From positions 1-46,462 of the forward strand of contig NZ_VZPL01000037.1 in NCBI RefSeq assembly GCF_008801575.1: a stretch of DNA of 46,462 nt, read 5' to 3'. This DNA is from Xanthomonas cissicola. GTDB lineage: Bacteria > Pseudomonadota > Gammaproteobacteria > Xanthomonadales > Xanthomonadaceae. A program made the translations under genes and the position numbers. Of this stretch, positions 8,651 to 18,258 are shown piece after piece (the stretch's first letter is position 1; every line of letters starts with the position of its first letter). Under the pieces are notes generated by a model. The model had not been told where the DNA came from. It ran no database searches and saw nothing but the letters and a program-made list of their open reading frames with translations.

Positions 8651-10528
8651 ATGGCGATCCGCCAGTTGCCCGAGATTTTGATCAACCAGATCGCTGCCGG
8701 CGAAGTTGTCGAGCGGCCCGCATCGGTTGTCAAGGAACTGGTCGAAAATGCACTCGATGCCGGTGCCACGCGCGTGGATATCGAGCTCGAAGAGGGCGGC
8801 GTCCGGCTGATCCGTATCCGCGACAACGGTGGCGGCATCACCCCGGACGAACTGCCGCTGGCAGTCTCGCGGCATGCCACGAGCAAGATCGTTTCGCTGG
8901 ACGACCTGGAGACTGTCGCCACGCTAGGCTTTCGCGGCGAAGCCTTGCCGTCGATCGCCTCGGTCAGTCGCTTTACCCTGACCTCGCGCCGCCACGACGC
9001 AGAACACGGCTCCGCACTGGAAATCGACGGCGGCCGCCTGGGCGAGGTGGTGCCGCGCGCGCATGCGCCAGGCACCACGGTCGAAGTGCGCGAACTGTTC
9101 TTCAATGTGCCGGCACGGCGCAAATTCCTGCGTGCCGAACGCACCGAACTCGGCCACATCGAAGAGTGGTTGCGTTCGCTGGCGCTGGCGCGGCCGGATG
9201 TCGAATTGCGCGTCTCGCACAACGGCAAGCCGTCGCGGCGTTACAAGCCGGGCGATCTGTATTCGGATGCGCGGCTGGGCGAAACGCTCGGCGACGATTT
9301 TGCGCGCCAGGCCCTACGCGTGGACCACAGCGGCGCCGGTCTGCGCCTGCACGGCTGGGTTGCGCAACCGCATTACTCGCGTGCCAGCACCGATCAGCAA
9401 TACCTCTACGTCAACGGCCGTTCGGTCAGAGACCGCAGCGTGGCGCATGCGGTGAAAATGGCCTACGGCGATGTGCTGTTCCATGGCCGCCAGCCGGCGT
9501 ATGTGCTGTTTCTGGAGCTGGACCCGGCACGTGTGGACGTCAATGTGCATCCGGCCAAACACGAGGTGCGCTTCCGCGAAGCGCGGCTGATCCACGATTT
9601 CGTCTATCGCACCTTGCAGGATGCCTTGGCGCACACCCGCGCCGGCGCGACGCCGAACAGCATCGGCGGCGACGGCAGCGGCTACACGGCCGCCACGTCT
9701 GGCGGAATGGGCGGCATCGCCAGTGGCGGCGTTCCTGGTAATGGCGGTGCATCCATTGGCAGCGGTGGCGCTTACAGCTACGCCAGCTGGACGCCTTCGC
9801 AAACGCCGCTGGGGCTGCGTGTGGACGAGGCGCGCGCCGCCTACAGCGCGCTGTATGCACCACCGCCGAGCAGCGCGCAGCAATCGGCAGGCATGCCGAA
9901 CATGGCCGGCACCGGATTGCCGGCAACTGCGCAAGACAGCGGTGTGCCGCCGCTCGGTTATGCCATCGCGCAGTTGCACGGCATCTACATCCTGGCCGAG
10001 AACGCCGAAGGCTTGATCGTGGTCGACATGCACGCGGCGCACGAGCGCATCGGCTATGAGCGGCTCAAACATGCGCATGACAGCATCGGCCTGCACGCGC
10101 AACCGCTGCTGGTGCCGATGACGCTGGCAGTAGGCGAGCGCGAAGCCGACACCGCCGAGCGCGAAGCGGAGACGTTGGCCACGCTGGGCTTCGAGATCAC
10201 CCGCGCCGGCCCGCAGTCGCTGCACGTGCGCAGCATTCCCGCGCTGCTGGCCAATGCCGAACCGGAGGCGCTGCTGCGCGATGTGCTGGGCGATCTGCGC
10301 GAGCATGGTCAAAGCCGCCGCATCGCCAGCGCACGCGACGATCTGCTCTCCACCATGGCGTGCCACGGCGCGGTGCGCGCCAACCGCCGCCTCACCGTGC
10401 CCGAAATGAACGCGTTGCTGCGCGATATGGAAGCCACCGAACGCTCGGGCCAATGCAACCATGGCCGACCGACCTGGGCGCGGTTTACGCTGAGCGATAT
10501 CGATCGTTGGTTTTTGAGGGGGCGTTGA
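8651..10528 (+). CDS. mutL: DNA mismatch repair protein MutL
   Basis: The 625-residue protein couples MutS mismatch recognition to strand excision. The N-terminal GHKL ATPase contains [26 protein letters not shown] and [14 protein letters not shown] Gly/Ser-rich linker spans about residues 335-400. The C-terminal dimerisation domain has [12 protein letters not shown] beginning at Asp459, ACHGAVR and CNHGRPTW, which correspond to the metal-binding nicking motifs of endonuclease-type MutL (DQHA-X2-E-X4-E, ACR, C-GRP). E. coli MutL lacks these and relies on MutH, so this MutL probably nicks DNA itself. The stop overlaps the next start (TGATG). miaA and hfq, which follow mutL in E. coli, are replaced here by other genes. 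Confidence 0.97.
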   Translation: MAIRQLPEILINQIAAGEVVERPASVVKELVENALDAGATRVDIELEEGGVRLIRIRDNGGGITPDELPLAVSRHATSKIVSLDDLETVATLGFRGEALPSIASVSRFTLTSRRHDAEHGSALEIDGGRLGEVVPRAHAPGTTVEVRELFFNVPARRKFLRAERTELGHIEEWLRSLALARPDVELRVSHNGKPSRRYKPGDLYSDARLGETLGDDFARQALRVDHSGAGLRLHGWVAQPHYSRASTDQQYLYVNGRSVRDRSVAHAVKMAYGDVLFHGRQPAYVLFLELDPARVDVNVHPAKHEVRFREARLIHDFVYRTLQDALAHTRAGATPNSIGGDGSGYTAATSGGMGGIASGGVPGNGGASIGSGGAYSYASWTPSQTPLGLRVDEARAAYSALYAPPPSSAQQSAGMPNMAGTGLPATAQDSGVPPLGYAIAQLHGIYILAENAEGLIVVDMHAAHERIGYERLKHAHDSIGLHAQPLLVPMTLAVGEREADTAEREAETLATLGFEITRAGPQSLHVRSIPALLANAEPEALLRDVLGDLREHGQSRRIASARDDLLSTMACHGAVRANRRLTVPEMNALLRDMEATERSGQCNHGRPTWARFTLSDIDRWFLRGR

Positions 10529-11463
10529 TGGCAGTGCACAGGGGGAAGGGCTGGCTGCTCGGCATGTTGGTGGCGGCAATATTGGTCGGGTGCGGGCGCG
10601 ATGCACCACCGCCGGCTGCGCCGGTCGCACTCGACAAGACATTTCTTGCCGACACCGCCGCCTGGCGCGAAGCGCGGCTGAAAGAACTGCGCGCGCCCGA
10701 TGGCTGGACCAGCCTGGTCGGCTTGCACTGGCTGTCGCTGAAGGCGCATTACATCGGCAGCAGCGCCGACAGCGGTATCAAACTCGCGGTAGGCCCGCCG
10801 AAGATGGGCATGGTGTCCACCGAGAACAACGCGGTCTGGTTCGTGCCCGAGCGTGGTGCGGCGCTGACCCTCGATGGCAAGCCGCTGACCAGCCGGATCC
10901 GCTTCCAGTCCGACCGCGATCCGCAGCCCACCCTGATCCATTTCGACGACGGCAAGGGCGTGTTGAGCCTGATCCATCGCGGCGACCGGTATGCGCTACG
11001 GGTCAAGCATGCCGACGCGAGTTCGCGCACGCACTTCGCTGGCCTGGACTATTGGCCCTTGGATGCGTCCTGGCGCATCAACGCCCGCTACGTGCCCAAC
11101 GCTGTGGGCAAGACCATCCCGATCGTCGACATCGTCGGGATCAGCAGCGAGCAGCCGAACGCGGGCGCGATCGAGTTCGAACGCGACGGCAAGACCTTCC
11201 GCTTGGAAACCATCGGCGAGCCAGGCAGGGCGATGTTCGTGGTATTCGCCGACCGTACCAGCGGCCACGGCAGCTATCCGGCCGGACGTTTTCTCGATCT
11301 GGACGTGCCCGATGCCTCGGGACATGTGATGGTCGATTTCAACCGCGCCTACAACCCGCCATGCGCGTTCACTCCGTTCGCCACCTGTCCACTGCCGCCA
11401 CCGGAAAACCGCATCGATCTGGCGGTGTCGGCAGGCGAGAAGGCCTACAAGGTGCCGCACTGA
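10528..11463 (+). CDS. DUF1684-family lipoprotein
   Basis: The 311-residue protein has an N-terminal signal ending in a lipobox (ILVGC, Cys about residue 22), so it is a predicted lipoprotein. The rest matches DUF1684: LRAPDGWTSLVGLHWL near the start of the domain, then FRLETIGEPGRAMFVVFADR, and the highly conserved DFNRAYNPPCAFTPFATCPL close to the C-terminus, followed by PPENRIDLAVSAGEK. No enzymatic role is established for the family as far as I know. The ATG overlaps the mutL stop by one base (TGATG), implying translational coupling; a longer in-frame extension inside mutL is rejected. Confidence 0.85.
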   Translation: MAVHRGKGWLLGMLVAAILVGCGRDAPPPAAPVALDKTFLADTAAWREARLKELRAPDGWTSLVGLHWLSLKAHYIGSSADSGIKLAVGPPKMGMVSTENNAVWFVPERGAALTLDGKPLTSRIRFQSDRDPQPTLIHFDDGKGVLSLIHRGDRYALRVKHADASSRTHFAGLDYWPLDASWRINARYVPNAVGKTIPIVDIVGISSEQPNAGAIEFERDGKTFRLETIGEPGRAMFVVFADRTSGHGSYPAGRFLDLDVPDASGHVMVDFNRAYNPPCAFTPFATCPLPPPENRIDLAVSAGEKAYKVPH

Positions 11464-11496
11464 CATGCGCGACATTCACACGCGCGGAGAAGCCTC

Positions 11497-12471
11497 TTGA
11501 CCGGGCGACGGACGACGTCGAAACGCCAACGGGTTGCCGCCTGGTGCGGCGGCGCGCTGCTCGGCCTGGCCTTGTGGAGCGGGGCGCTCGTGCCGGTGTG
11601 GGCGCGCGGTGCCGGCGACGCGCCGGCGGGCCCGCCGGTGCCGCTGCTGTGGAAGGTCGATGGCAAGGGTGGCACGCTGTATCTGCTGGGCTCGTTTCAT
11701 GTGCTCAAGCCCAGCGACTATCCGCTATCGCCGGATGTGATGCAGGCCTTCGCCAGGGCCGACCGCCTGCTGTTCGAGTTGCCGCCTGACGATGCGCAAT
11801 CGCCCGAGCTGGCCGGTCGCATGTTGCAGGCGGCGCGGCGCACCGACGGGCGTACGCTGCAAGACACGCTGGATGCGAAGACTTGGCAGGCGCTGAGCGC
11901 CTACGCGCGCAAGTACGGCATGTCGCTGGCGAGCCTGCAGCCGCTCGAGCCCTGGTTCGTGGCGCTGACGATCAGCCTGGCGGAGATGACCCGGCAAGGC
12001 ATGGACCCGAACGCGGGGCTGGACCATTACCTGATGGAACAGGCGCAGGCGCGCGGCAAACCGGCCGACGGCCTGGAACGCGCCGCCGAGCAAATCGCCT
12101 TGCTCGATGGCATGTCGCCGACCGAGCAGCATCAGTTGCTGGAAGAATCGCTGGACGAGGCCGATGCCTCCGACCAGCTACGCCAGCTGCATGCAGCCTG
12201 GCGCAATGGCGATGTGCATACGCTGTCCACGCAGATGGCCGACGACATGCGCCGCCAGTATCCGGCGCTGTATCAGGACATCAACGTCGAGCGCAATGCG
12301 CGCTGGGTGCCGCGGCTGGAACAGCGGCTCGGCAAAGGCAGCGGGACCACGCTGGTGGTGGTCGGTGCGCTGCATTTACTAGGCAATGACGGGGTAGTGG
12401 AGCGTCTGCGTGTTCGCGGCTACCACGTGGAGCGCATCTGCTCGGCCTGCACAACGCAGGCCAGCCACTGA
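11497..12471 (+). CDS. TraB/GumN-family protein
   Basis: The 324-residue protein begins with a hydrophobic signal (about residues 15-36) and is probably exported. It carries the two GxxH motifs of the TraB/PrgY/GumN family: LLGSFHVLK near residue 67 and VVGALHLLG near residue 290, placed as in that family. The xanthan-cluster gene gumN belongs to the same family, but this locus is not the gum cluster. Function is unproven; members are proposed metal-dependent peptidases. The start is TTG 11497, supported by GGAGA seven bases upstream; no good ATG lies nearby. It follows the DUF1684 gene by 33 bp and may share its transcript. Confidence 0.82.
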   Translation: MTGRRTTSKRQRVAAWCGGALLGLALWSGALVPVWARGAGDAPAGPPVPLLWKVDGKGGTLYLLGSFHVLKPSDYPLSPDVMQAFARADRLLFELPPDDAQSPELAGRMLQAARRTDGRTLQDTLDAKTWQALSAYARKYGMSLASLQPLEPWFVALTISLAEMTRQGMDPNAGLDHYLMEQAQARGKPADGLERAAEQIALLDGMSPTEQHQLLEESLDEADASDQLRQLHAAWRNGDVHTLSTQMADDMRRQYPALYQDINVERNARWVPRLEQRLGKGSGTTLVVVGALHLLGNDGVVERLRVRGYHVERICSACTTQASH

Positions 12472-12508
12472 GTGGCTGCGCCTGGGAGCGTGATGCTCCT
12501 GGCGCAGC
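12462..12508. terminator. Two overlapping hairpins between traB-like gene and phaR
   Basis: CAGCCACT-G-AGTGGCTG (12462-12478) spans the stop codon, and GCTGCGCC (12475-12482) pairs with GGCGCAGC (12501-12508), with an inner GGAGC/GCTCC stem. The two stems share bases and are mutually exclusive. The site lies between convergent genes. There is no T-run, so the terminator role is tentative. Confidence 0.35.
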
Positions 12509-12655
12509 GTTCGATGTTTGGAAGGGTCGACACCACAGAGCGACCAGCCGTCAGCTGGCATTGCCCGCGCAGCGGAACCGGAGTGTACGAGTAGCACATG
12601 AGGATTCCGGCACCGGCCGCATCTGCCTTGCGGCTGCGCAATGATGTGGGCGCTC

Positions 12656-13231
12656 TCAGCCGCGGTTGCGGGCTTTGCCGGTCGTGCCGTGATTGCCACC
12701 GGCCGAGCCATGCGTGCCGGTTCCCATCGGGCCGCTGCCCAGGCCGCCCGCGCCGGGTGGGTTCGGCGGCGCGCCAGGACCACCTGGACGACCGAAGCCG
12801 GCGCCGAAGTTGCGCTGGAACTCCTGCCACAACTCCAGGTTGCGCTCAGTCAATTGGTTCATCATCGCCCACGGGGTCTGCCCGAGCAGGTTACCCATCT
12901 GCTGACGGAACTGCTGCTGCTGATCCAGGAATACCTGCATGCTGCGCTCCAGGTAATTACCCATGAAGCCCTGCAGCGAATCGCCGTAAAACCGGATGAT
13001 CTGGCTTAGCAACTGGGTGGAGAGCATCGGCTCGCCGTCCTGCTCGCGGTCGGCGATGATTTGCAGCAGCACTGCGCGGCTGAGGTCCTCGCCGCTCTTG
13101 GCGTCGCGTACTTCGAATTCTTCGCCATCGATGATCAACTGGCGCACATCTTCGATGGTGATGTAGCTGGAGATTTCCGTGTCGTAGAGACGGCGATTGG
13201 GATACTTCTTGATGATGCGAAGTCCGGCCAT
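12656..13231 (-). CDS. phaR: Polyhydroxyalkanoate synthesis repressor PhaR
   Basis: The 191-residue protein is a DNA- and PHB-binding regulator that controls phasin and PHA genes. The N-terminal PHB/PHA accumulation regulator domain is clear (IIKKYPNRRLYDTEISSYIT, residues 5-24), followed by the PHB_acc domain with LLSQIIRFYGDSLQGFMGNYLE-type residues and a Gln-rich helix. The tail (about 145-191) is Gly/Pro-rich low complexity. The start at 13231 (MAGLRIIKKYPN) is preferred over a longer frame because the family begins directly at this domain. It lies downstream of phaB, separated by a terminator-like hairpin, so it is likely transcribed from its own promoter. Confidence 0.92.
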   Translation of the reverse strand: MAGLRIIKKYPNRRLYDTEISSYITIEDVRQLIIDGEEFEVRDAKSGEDLSRAVLLQIIADREQDGEPMLSTQLLSQIIRFYGDSLQGFMGNYLERSMQVFLDQQQQFRQQMGNLLGQTPWAMMNQLTERNLELWQEFQRNFGAGFGRPGGPGAPPNPPGAGGLGSGPMGTGTHGSAGGNHGTTGKARNRG

Positions 13232-13329
13232 GGAACGTTCACCCACACTGATAGTGCGCGCAGGATGGCGCACCGCAGCAGCGCTTGCAACAGCCAAAAC
13301 GCCTTATTTGCTTAAGCGGACACCTTAAA

Positions 13330-13369
13330 AATGTTGCGCAGCATGGTTTTTGAGGAAAATCCATGCTGC
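13330..13369 (-). terminator. Rho-independent terminator of phaB
   Basis: GCAGCATGG (13338-13346) pairs with CCATGCTGC (13361-13369), and an inner TTTT/AAAA pairing extends the stem. In the phaB direction the stem is followed by ACATTTTTA. It begins about 20 bases after the phaB stop and ahead of phaR. Confidence 0.65.
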
Positions 13370-13390
13370 ACCGCAAAGTTGCAGCAAACA

Positions 13391-14131
13391 TTACCAGCCC
13401 ATGTGGTGGCCGCCGTTGATGTCCAGATTCGATCCGGTGATCCAGGCAGCCTCTTCCGCAACCAGAAAGGCCACCGCGTAGGCGATCTCTTCCGGACGGC
13501 CTAGGCGTCCGGTGGGGATATCGGCCACGATCTTGGCGCGCACTTCCTCCGGGACCGCCATCACCATGTCGGTGGCCACATAACCGGGCGAGACCGTGTT
13601 GACGGTGACCCCGAATGCCGCGTTTTCCCGTGCCAGCGAAATGGTGAAGCCGTGCATGCCAGCCTTGGCGGCGGCGTAGTTGGCCTGGCCATACTGGCCC
13701 TTGAGCCCGTTGATCGAGCTGATCTGGATCACCCGACCCCAGCCGCGTTTACGCATGCCCTCGATCACCGGGCGGGTCACGTTGAAGACCGAATTGAGGT
13801 TGGTGTTGATGACCTCGTGCCACTGCTCGGCACTCATGCGGTGGAAGGTGGTGTCGCGGGTGATGCCGGCGTTGTTGACCAATACTTCGATCGGCCCCAG
13901 CGAGGATTCGACGTCTTCCACCAGCGCGCGCGCATGCTCGGAGGAGGCGACATCGCCGCGAAACAGGGCGAATGCATACCCCTGCGCCTGCATGCGCTGC
14001 TGCCAGTGACGTGCCTTTTCTTCGTTGCGGAAGTTGCTGGCGACCCGGTGGCCCTGGTCGGCCAGGCGCTTGCAGATGGCAGTACCGATACCGCCGGTGC
14101 CGCCGGTGACCAATGCGACGCGAGATGTCAT
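13391..14131 (-). CDS. phaB: Acetoacetyl-CoA reductase
   Basis: The 246-residue short-chain dehydrogenase reduces acetoacetyl-CoA to (R)-3-hydroxybutyryl-CoA with NADPH, the second step of polyhydroxybutyrate synthesis. The cofactor motif TGGTGGIG is at residues 9-16, NNAG follows, and the active site has Ser in QISSINGLKGQYGQANY and the YAAAK pair. The QYGQANYAAAKAGMHGF stretch is characteristic of PhaB rather than FabG. ATG 14131 gives MTSRVALVTGG; the longer MLIGVV start lacks support. Together with phaR it marks a PHB locus, although the synthase genes are not in the window. Confidence 0.93.
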   Translation of the reverse strand: MTSRVALVTGGTGGIGTAICKRLADQGHRVASNFRNEEKARHWQQRMQAQGYAFALFRGDVASSEHARALVEDVESSLGPIEVLVNNAGITRDTTFHRMSAEQWHEVINTNLNSVFNVTRPVIEGMRKRGWGRVIQISSINGLKGQYGQANYAAAKAGMHGFTISLARENAAFGVTVNTVSPGYVATDMVMAVPEEVRAKIVADIPTGRLGRPEEIAYAVAFLVAEEAAWITGSNLDINGGHHMGW

Positions 14132-14212
14132 GACGACTCCAATCAACAAGTGAGGCTGAGGGCGATTGGGGCGCGGGGTGCTGCGCCCGGATGCCGGTGC
14201 TGGGCCGCAATT

Positions 14213-15112
14213 CTAGTCACGCTGGAGGCCGGATGCGCGCTCATCGAGGTCCAGCTCGCGTTGGCGCGGAAGCAGCCGTGGCGAAAAATGCTGCACGGCG
14301 TGCTGCAGCACGGTTTCCACGGCCGCATGCCGCGGCAGCGCGTCGGACTGTTGGCCGAGGGCCGCCCACGCGGCGTGCAGGGCCGGCAGTGGATCGGCCT
14401 CGTCCAGCGCGGGTGCATCGTGTGACTTGGATAGCTTGCGGCCGTCACGATCCAGCATCAGCGGCAGGTGCAAGTAGCGCGGCTGCGGCAGGCCCAGTGC
14501 GCGCTGCAGCACCATCTGGCGCGGGGTGGAGTCGAGCAGGTCGGCGCCGCGCACCACGTCGGTGATGCCCTGCGCGGCATCGTCCACCACCACCGCCAGT
14601 TGGTACGCCCAATACCCATCGGCGCGGCGCAACACCACATCGCCCACCTCGGCGTAGACATCCTGCAGTACCGGGCCTTGTAAGGCGTCGTCGAAGCCGA
14701 CCGGTGGTTGCGGCGGCACCCGCAGGCGCACCGCACGGCGCTCGCCCAGCGGCGCAACGCAGGCGTGGTGGATGCCGCCCATGCCGGCCAGATCGGCACG
14801 GCTGCAGCTGCATTCGAATGCCTGGCCGGTCTGCAGCAGCCGGGTGATTGCCGCGGTGTAGGCCGCATCGCGCTCGGACTGCCGAATTACCGGCAGGTCC
14901 GAGTGCAGCCCGAATGCGGCCAGCGTGCGCAGCTGACGTTCGCAGGCACCGGACTCGGCACGCGGCGGATCGATGTCTTCGATGCGCACGCACCACTGCC
15001 CACCGGCATGCCGGGCCAGCAGCCAGCTGCCGAATGCAGCCAGCAGGGAGCCGAAGTGCAGGGGGCCGGTGGGCGAGGGCGCGAAGCGGCCGAGATAAGG
15101 GGGCGAAGGCAT
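14213..15112 (-). CDS. gluQ: Glutamyl-Q tRNA(Asp) synthetase
   Basis: The 299-residue protein is a paralogue of the GluRS catalytic domain without the anticodon-binding part. It attaches glutamate to queuosine in the anticodon of tRNA-Asp. The class I signatures are present: GRFAPSPTGPLHFGSLLAA (HIGH-like HFGS) and KLSKSHDAPAL. Zinc-ligand cysteines CSCS near residue 101 and the later HHAC match the YadB-type zinc site. Length and the missing C-terminal domain exclude gltX. The substrate depends on queuosine, which queG, also in this window, helps make. It is divergent from htpX. Confidence 0.94.
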   Translation of the reverse strand: MPSPPYLGRFAPSPTGPLHFGSLLAAFGSWLLARHAGGQWCVRIEDIDPPRAESGACERQLRTLAAFGLHSDLPVIRQSERDAAYTAAITRLLQTGQAFECSCSRADLAGMGGIHHACVAPLGERRAVRLRVPPQPPVGFDDALQGPVLQDVYAEVGDVVLRRADGYWAYQLAVVVDDAAQGITDVVRGADLLDSTPRQMVLQRALGLPQPRYLHLPLMLDRDGRKLSKSHDAPALDEADPLPALHAAWAALGQQSDALPRHAAVETVLQHAVQHFSPRLLPRQRELDLDERASGLQRD

Positions 15113-15209
15113 GGGCAGCTGAATCGTCGGTCAGGTGCTTGCTTGATTTCAAGCCGCAACACCCGCAGATCCGCAACAGTTCACCCCGCATCCGTGGAGC
15201 CATCGCGCC

Positions 15210-16088
15210 ATGTTCAACCGCATTTTCCTGTTCCTGCTGACCAATCTTGCGGTGCTGATGCTCGCCGGCATCGTCATGTCGTTGCTTGGCGTCAATCCCG
15301 CGCAGATGAGTAGCCTGTTGGTGATGGCCGCCATCTTCGGTTTCGGCGGCTCGTTCATTTCCTTGCTGCTGTCCAAGTTCATGGCCAAGCGCAGCACCGG
15401 TGCGCAGGTCATCACCGAGCCGCGCACGCCGACCGAACGCTGGTTGCTGGAGACCGTGCGCCGTCAGGCCCAGGCTGCCGGCATCGGCATGCCGGAAGTG
15501 GCGGTCTACGAGGGCCCGGAAATCAACGCGTTCGCCACCGGCGCCAACCGCAACAACGCCCTTGTGGCGGTGTCCAACGGCCTGCTGCAGAACATGGACC
15601 AGGATGAAGCCGAGGCGGTGCTTGGCCACGAGATCGCCCACGTTGCCAATGGCGACATGGTCACCATGGCGCTGCTGCAGGGCGTACTCAATACCTTCGT
15701 GATCGTGCTCGCCCGCGTGGTCGGCGGCATCATTGACAGCGCCTTGTCGGGCAACCGCGAAGGCGGTCGTGGCTTTGCGTACTACATCATCGTGTTTGCG
15801 TTGGAGATGGTATTTGGCCTGTTCGCGACCATGATTGCGATGTGGTTCTCGCGACGCCGCGAATTCCGCGCCGATGCCGGTGGCGCGCAGCTGGCCGGCC
15901 GCAGCAAGATGATCGCCGCACTGGAGCGGCTGTCGCTCAACCATGGCCAGAACACCTTGCCCTCGCAAGTGCAGGCGTTCGGCATCTCCGGCGGGGTGGG
16001 CGAGGGCTTGCGCCGCCTGTTCCTGAGCCATCCGCCGCTCACAGAACGCATCGCTGCGCTGCGCACGGCCAGCGTTAGCGCCAGGTAA
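15210..16088 (+). CDS. htpX: Membrane-bound zinc metalloprotease HtpX
   Basis: The 292-residue inner-membrane protease of family M48 degrades damaged membrane proteins with FtsH. Two N-terminal membrane segments (about 5-25 and 33-55) precede the cytoplasmic domain with the zinc motif [10 protein letters not shown] (about residues 140-149); the third ligand Glu lies in the [12 protein letters not shown] segment after two further hydrophobic helices. Length fits HtpX. It is often induced by envelope or heat stress, but no regulatory site is recognised. The gene ends at a strong bidirectional terminator shared with fimX. Confidence 0.96.
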   Translation: MFNRIFLFLLTNLAVLMLAGIVMSLLGVNPAQMSSLLVMAAIFGFGGSFISLLLSKFMAKRSTGAQVITEPRTPTERWLLETVRRQAQAAGIGMPEVAVYEGPEINAFATGANRNNALVAVSNGLLQNMDQDEAEAVLGHEIAHVANGDMVTMALLQGVLNTFVIVLARVVGGIIDSALSGNREGGRGFAYYIIVFALEMVFGLFATMIAMWFSRRREFRADAGGAQLAGRSKMIAALERLSLNHGQNTLPSQVQAFGISGGVGEGLRRLFLSHPPLTERIAALRTASVSAR

Positions 16089-16114
16089 GTTGCCGAGTGT
16101 ATGGCTGCCTGGCA

Positions 16115-16153
16115 GGCAACAAAAAACCCGCGCAATGCGGGTTTTTTGTTGCC
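16115..16153. terminator. Perfect bidirectional Rho-independent terminator
   Basis: A 17-bp perfect stem starting GGCAACAAAAAACCCGC closes a five-base loop (16132-16136). Because the stem carries A6 on the left and T6 on the right, it terminates in both directions: htpX from the left and fimX from the right. It lies 26 bases after the htpX stop and 35 bases after the fimX stop. Confidence 0.95.
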
Positions 16154-16188
16154 CAGCGATGGTGCGAACGAGCGGGCGCTGCAGGCTT

Positions 16189-18258
16189 TCAGCCGAACTC
16201 ATAATTCATCAACGGCCCGGTCGGTGCGACGAAATCGCCCTGGACGTAGTCCACTCCGGCACTGAAGAAGCTGCTCATCGACTGCGCATCGGCGACGAAT
16301 TCGGCCATTGTCAGAATGCCGGCCGGTTGCGCGCGCGAGGTGATTTCGCGAATCTTTTCCTGGCTGTCCCGCGCCGAGGCGATGTCGCCGGTGATGCCAC
16401 GATCCAGTTTGAGGAAGGCCGGGTGGAAATGCGCCAGCAACTGGAAGGAGTCCAGGCCCGAGCCGAATTGCTCCAGCCCGACCTTGCAATCCATCGCCGA
16501 CACCGCCGCCAGGAACTGCTGCGCGTTGCGCAGGTGCGTAAACACCTTCGACTCCGGCGTCTGCAGCCACAGCCGTTCACCGGGAACGCCGTAGACCGCC
16601 AATTGCTCGCGGATGGTGTCGATCATCTGCGGGTCCGAGAACGAGTTCGGCCCGATGCGCACCAGCAGGTGGGTCTTGTGCCCGGCACGCTGGCGTTCGC
16701 CCAGTTGCCGGATTGCCCGCGCCACCACCCAGCGATCGATTTCGGTGACCAGGTCGTGCTCTTCGGCAATGGCCATGAACGCGTTCGGCGACATCATTTC
16801 GCCATTGCGTTCCAGGCGCAGGAAGGCCTGATACAACTCCAGCGGCTCGCCTTGCAGGTTGAGCACCGGCTGGTAATGCAGCAGGAAACCGTCGCCGACC
16901 AGCGCTTCGCGCAACTGCTCGACCCAGCGTTCGATGCGTTCTTCCTCGGCCCGATCCGCCGCAGCCGGATCGTAGATGCTGACCGCGTTGCCACCGAGCT
17001 CGGCAGTGGTGCGCACCGCCTCGGTGCCGCGATTGAGTACCTGGCCGATGCTGGCGATCTTCTCGCCGATCTGCACGCCGCCGATGCTGACCGTCACCGT
17101 GGCCGAGCGCGTCCCCACGCTGAACACATGCTGCGCGAACGCATTGCGCACGGTTTCCGCCAGCGCATGCGTGCGCGCGTAATTTCCGTTCAACAGCAGG
17201 GCGAAACTGTGTTCGCCGAAGCGCGCGGCCAACACGCTGTCGTCCAGTACGCTCGCCACGTGCGCGGCGAGCGCAGCAATCAGCGCATCGGCCGAATCCA
17301 GCCCGAACTCCGGCAGGATGCGTGCGTAGTGATCCGGCTCGATCAACAGGAAGCCGGATTGGCCCTCGCTGCGGCCGGCCTGTGCCACGGCCTGTTCCAG
17401 CGCCACCATGAAGGTGGGGCGATTGAGCAGGCCGGTGACCTGGTCGCGCTGGCGCAAGTCTTCGACCTCGCGCGCCAGTTCCGGGTCGAACTCCTCGCGG
17501 CGCCGGAACACCACCTGGATGCATGGCTCGCCTTCATAGGTGGCGGTGGCGAACTCCATCGTGGCCGGGAAGGTGTCGCCTTCCACGCGGCGTGCATCGA
17601 GCTTGTACTGCGCCGGCGGCGGCTCGCCCTTGGACATCGCCTTGAGCAGCTGTTTGAAATCGTCGACGTACTGCGCGGCGATCATGTCCAGCAGCGAGAT
17701 GCCTTCGACATCGTCGAACGACTCGAAGCCGAACATTTCCAGATAGGCATCGTTGGCGCGGATATGCATGCCTTCATGCACGTAGGCGATCGGGTCGCGC
17801 GAGGACGCGATGAGTGCGTCGCAGCGGCGCTCGGTCTCGCGCATCTGTGCTTCGATGCGGCGCAGTCCACGGCGGGCCTGCAGGTCGTCCCATTCCGAGC
17901 GCACCAATGCAAGCAAGTGTGCGGGGCGGTGGCGCAATGCGATGGCGCGCACCCCGTGCGAAGCGGCCTCGACCAGAGCGTTCTCTTCGATCCGCTCGGC
18001 CAGCAAGAGGATCGGGATGTCCTTGCCGCTGCCTGCAATCTGGGTCTGCAAGGCGCTCATGGGGATCTGCTGCGCCTGACCCAGGATGGCCAGATCGATC
18101 TGGCCCGACAGCATGCTGGCCAGTTCCTCCTGGCTTTGCGGTCGCGATGGACGCACCGCAATGCCGCCATTGCGCAGCGCGGTGACGATGGTCTCTGCAC
18201 TCTCCACGCTGTCGTCGACGATCATCAGGCGGAGGGTGAGATCTTTGCCTTTTTGCAT
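16189..18258 (-). CDS. fimX: FimX, degenerate GGDEF-EAL c-di-GMP receptor for type IV pili
   Basis: The 689-residue protein has the FimX layout: receiver (about 8-125), PAS (about 140-250), GGDEF (about 262-430) and EAL (about 440-685). Every catalytic signature is degenerate. The receiver has Gly60 where the phospho-acceptor Asp should be; GGDEF reads GEHSF (348-352); EAL reads QAF (477-479); and the DDFGTG loop reads EQFGSG. In Xanthomonas and Pseudomonas, FimX is a c-di-GMP receptor that acts with a PilZ protein and PilB in twitching motility rather than an enzyme. ATG 18258 is chosen for its AGGGAG site six bases upstream, giving 689 residues; a 22-residue extension is rejected. Single gene, convergent with htpX. 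Confidence 0.95.
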   Translation of the reverse strand: MQKGKDLTLRLMIVDDSVESAETIVTALRNGGIAVRPSRPQSQEELASMLSGQIDLAILGQAQQIPMSALQTQIAGSGKDIPILLLAERIEENALVEAASHGVRAIALRHRPAHLLALVRSEWDDLQARRGLRRIEAQMRETERRCDALIASSRDPIAYVHEGMHIRANDAYLEMFGFESFDDVEGISLLDMIAAQYVDDFKQLLKAMSKGEPPPAQYKLDARRVEGDTFPATMEFATATYEGEPCIQVVFRRREEFDPELAREVEDLRQRDQVTGLLNRPTFMVALEQAVAQAGRSEGQSGFLLIEPDHYARILPEFGLDSADALIAALAAHVASVLDDSVLAARFGEHSFALLLNGNYARTHALAETVRNAFAQHVFSVGTRSATVTVSIGGVQIGEKIASIGQVLNRGTEAVRTTAELGGNAVSIYDPAAADRAEEERIERWVEQLREALVGDGFLLHYQPVLNLQGEPLELYQAFLRLERNGEMMSPNAFMAIAEEHDLVTEIDRWVVARAIRQLGERQRAGHKTHLLVRIGPNSFSDPQMIDTIREQLAVYGVPGERLWLQTPESKVFTHLRNAQQFLAAVSAMDCKVGLEQFGSGLDSFQLLAHFHPAFLKLDRGITGDIASARDSQEKIREITSRAQPAGILTMAEFVADAQSMSSFFSAGVDYVQGDFVAPTGPLMNYEFG

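Noticed and set aside
14445..16202. 585-codon minus-strand frame spanning htpX and part of gluQ
   Set aside because: Overlaps two well-supported genes in other frames and has no recognisable domain.
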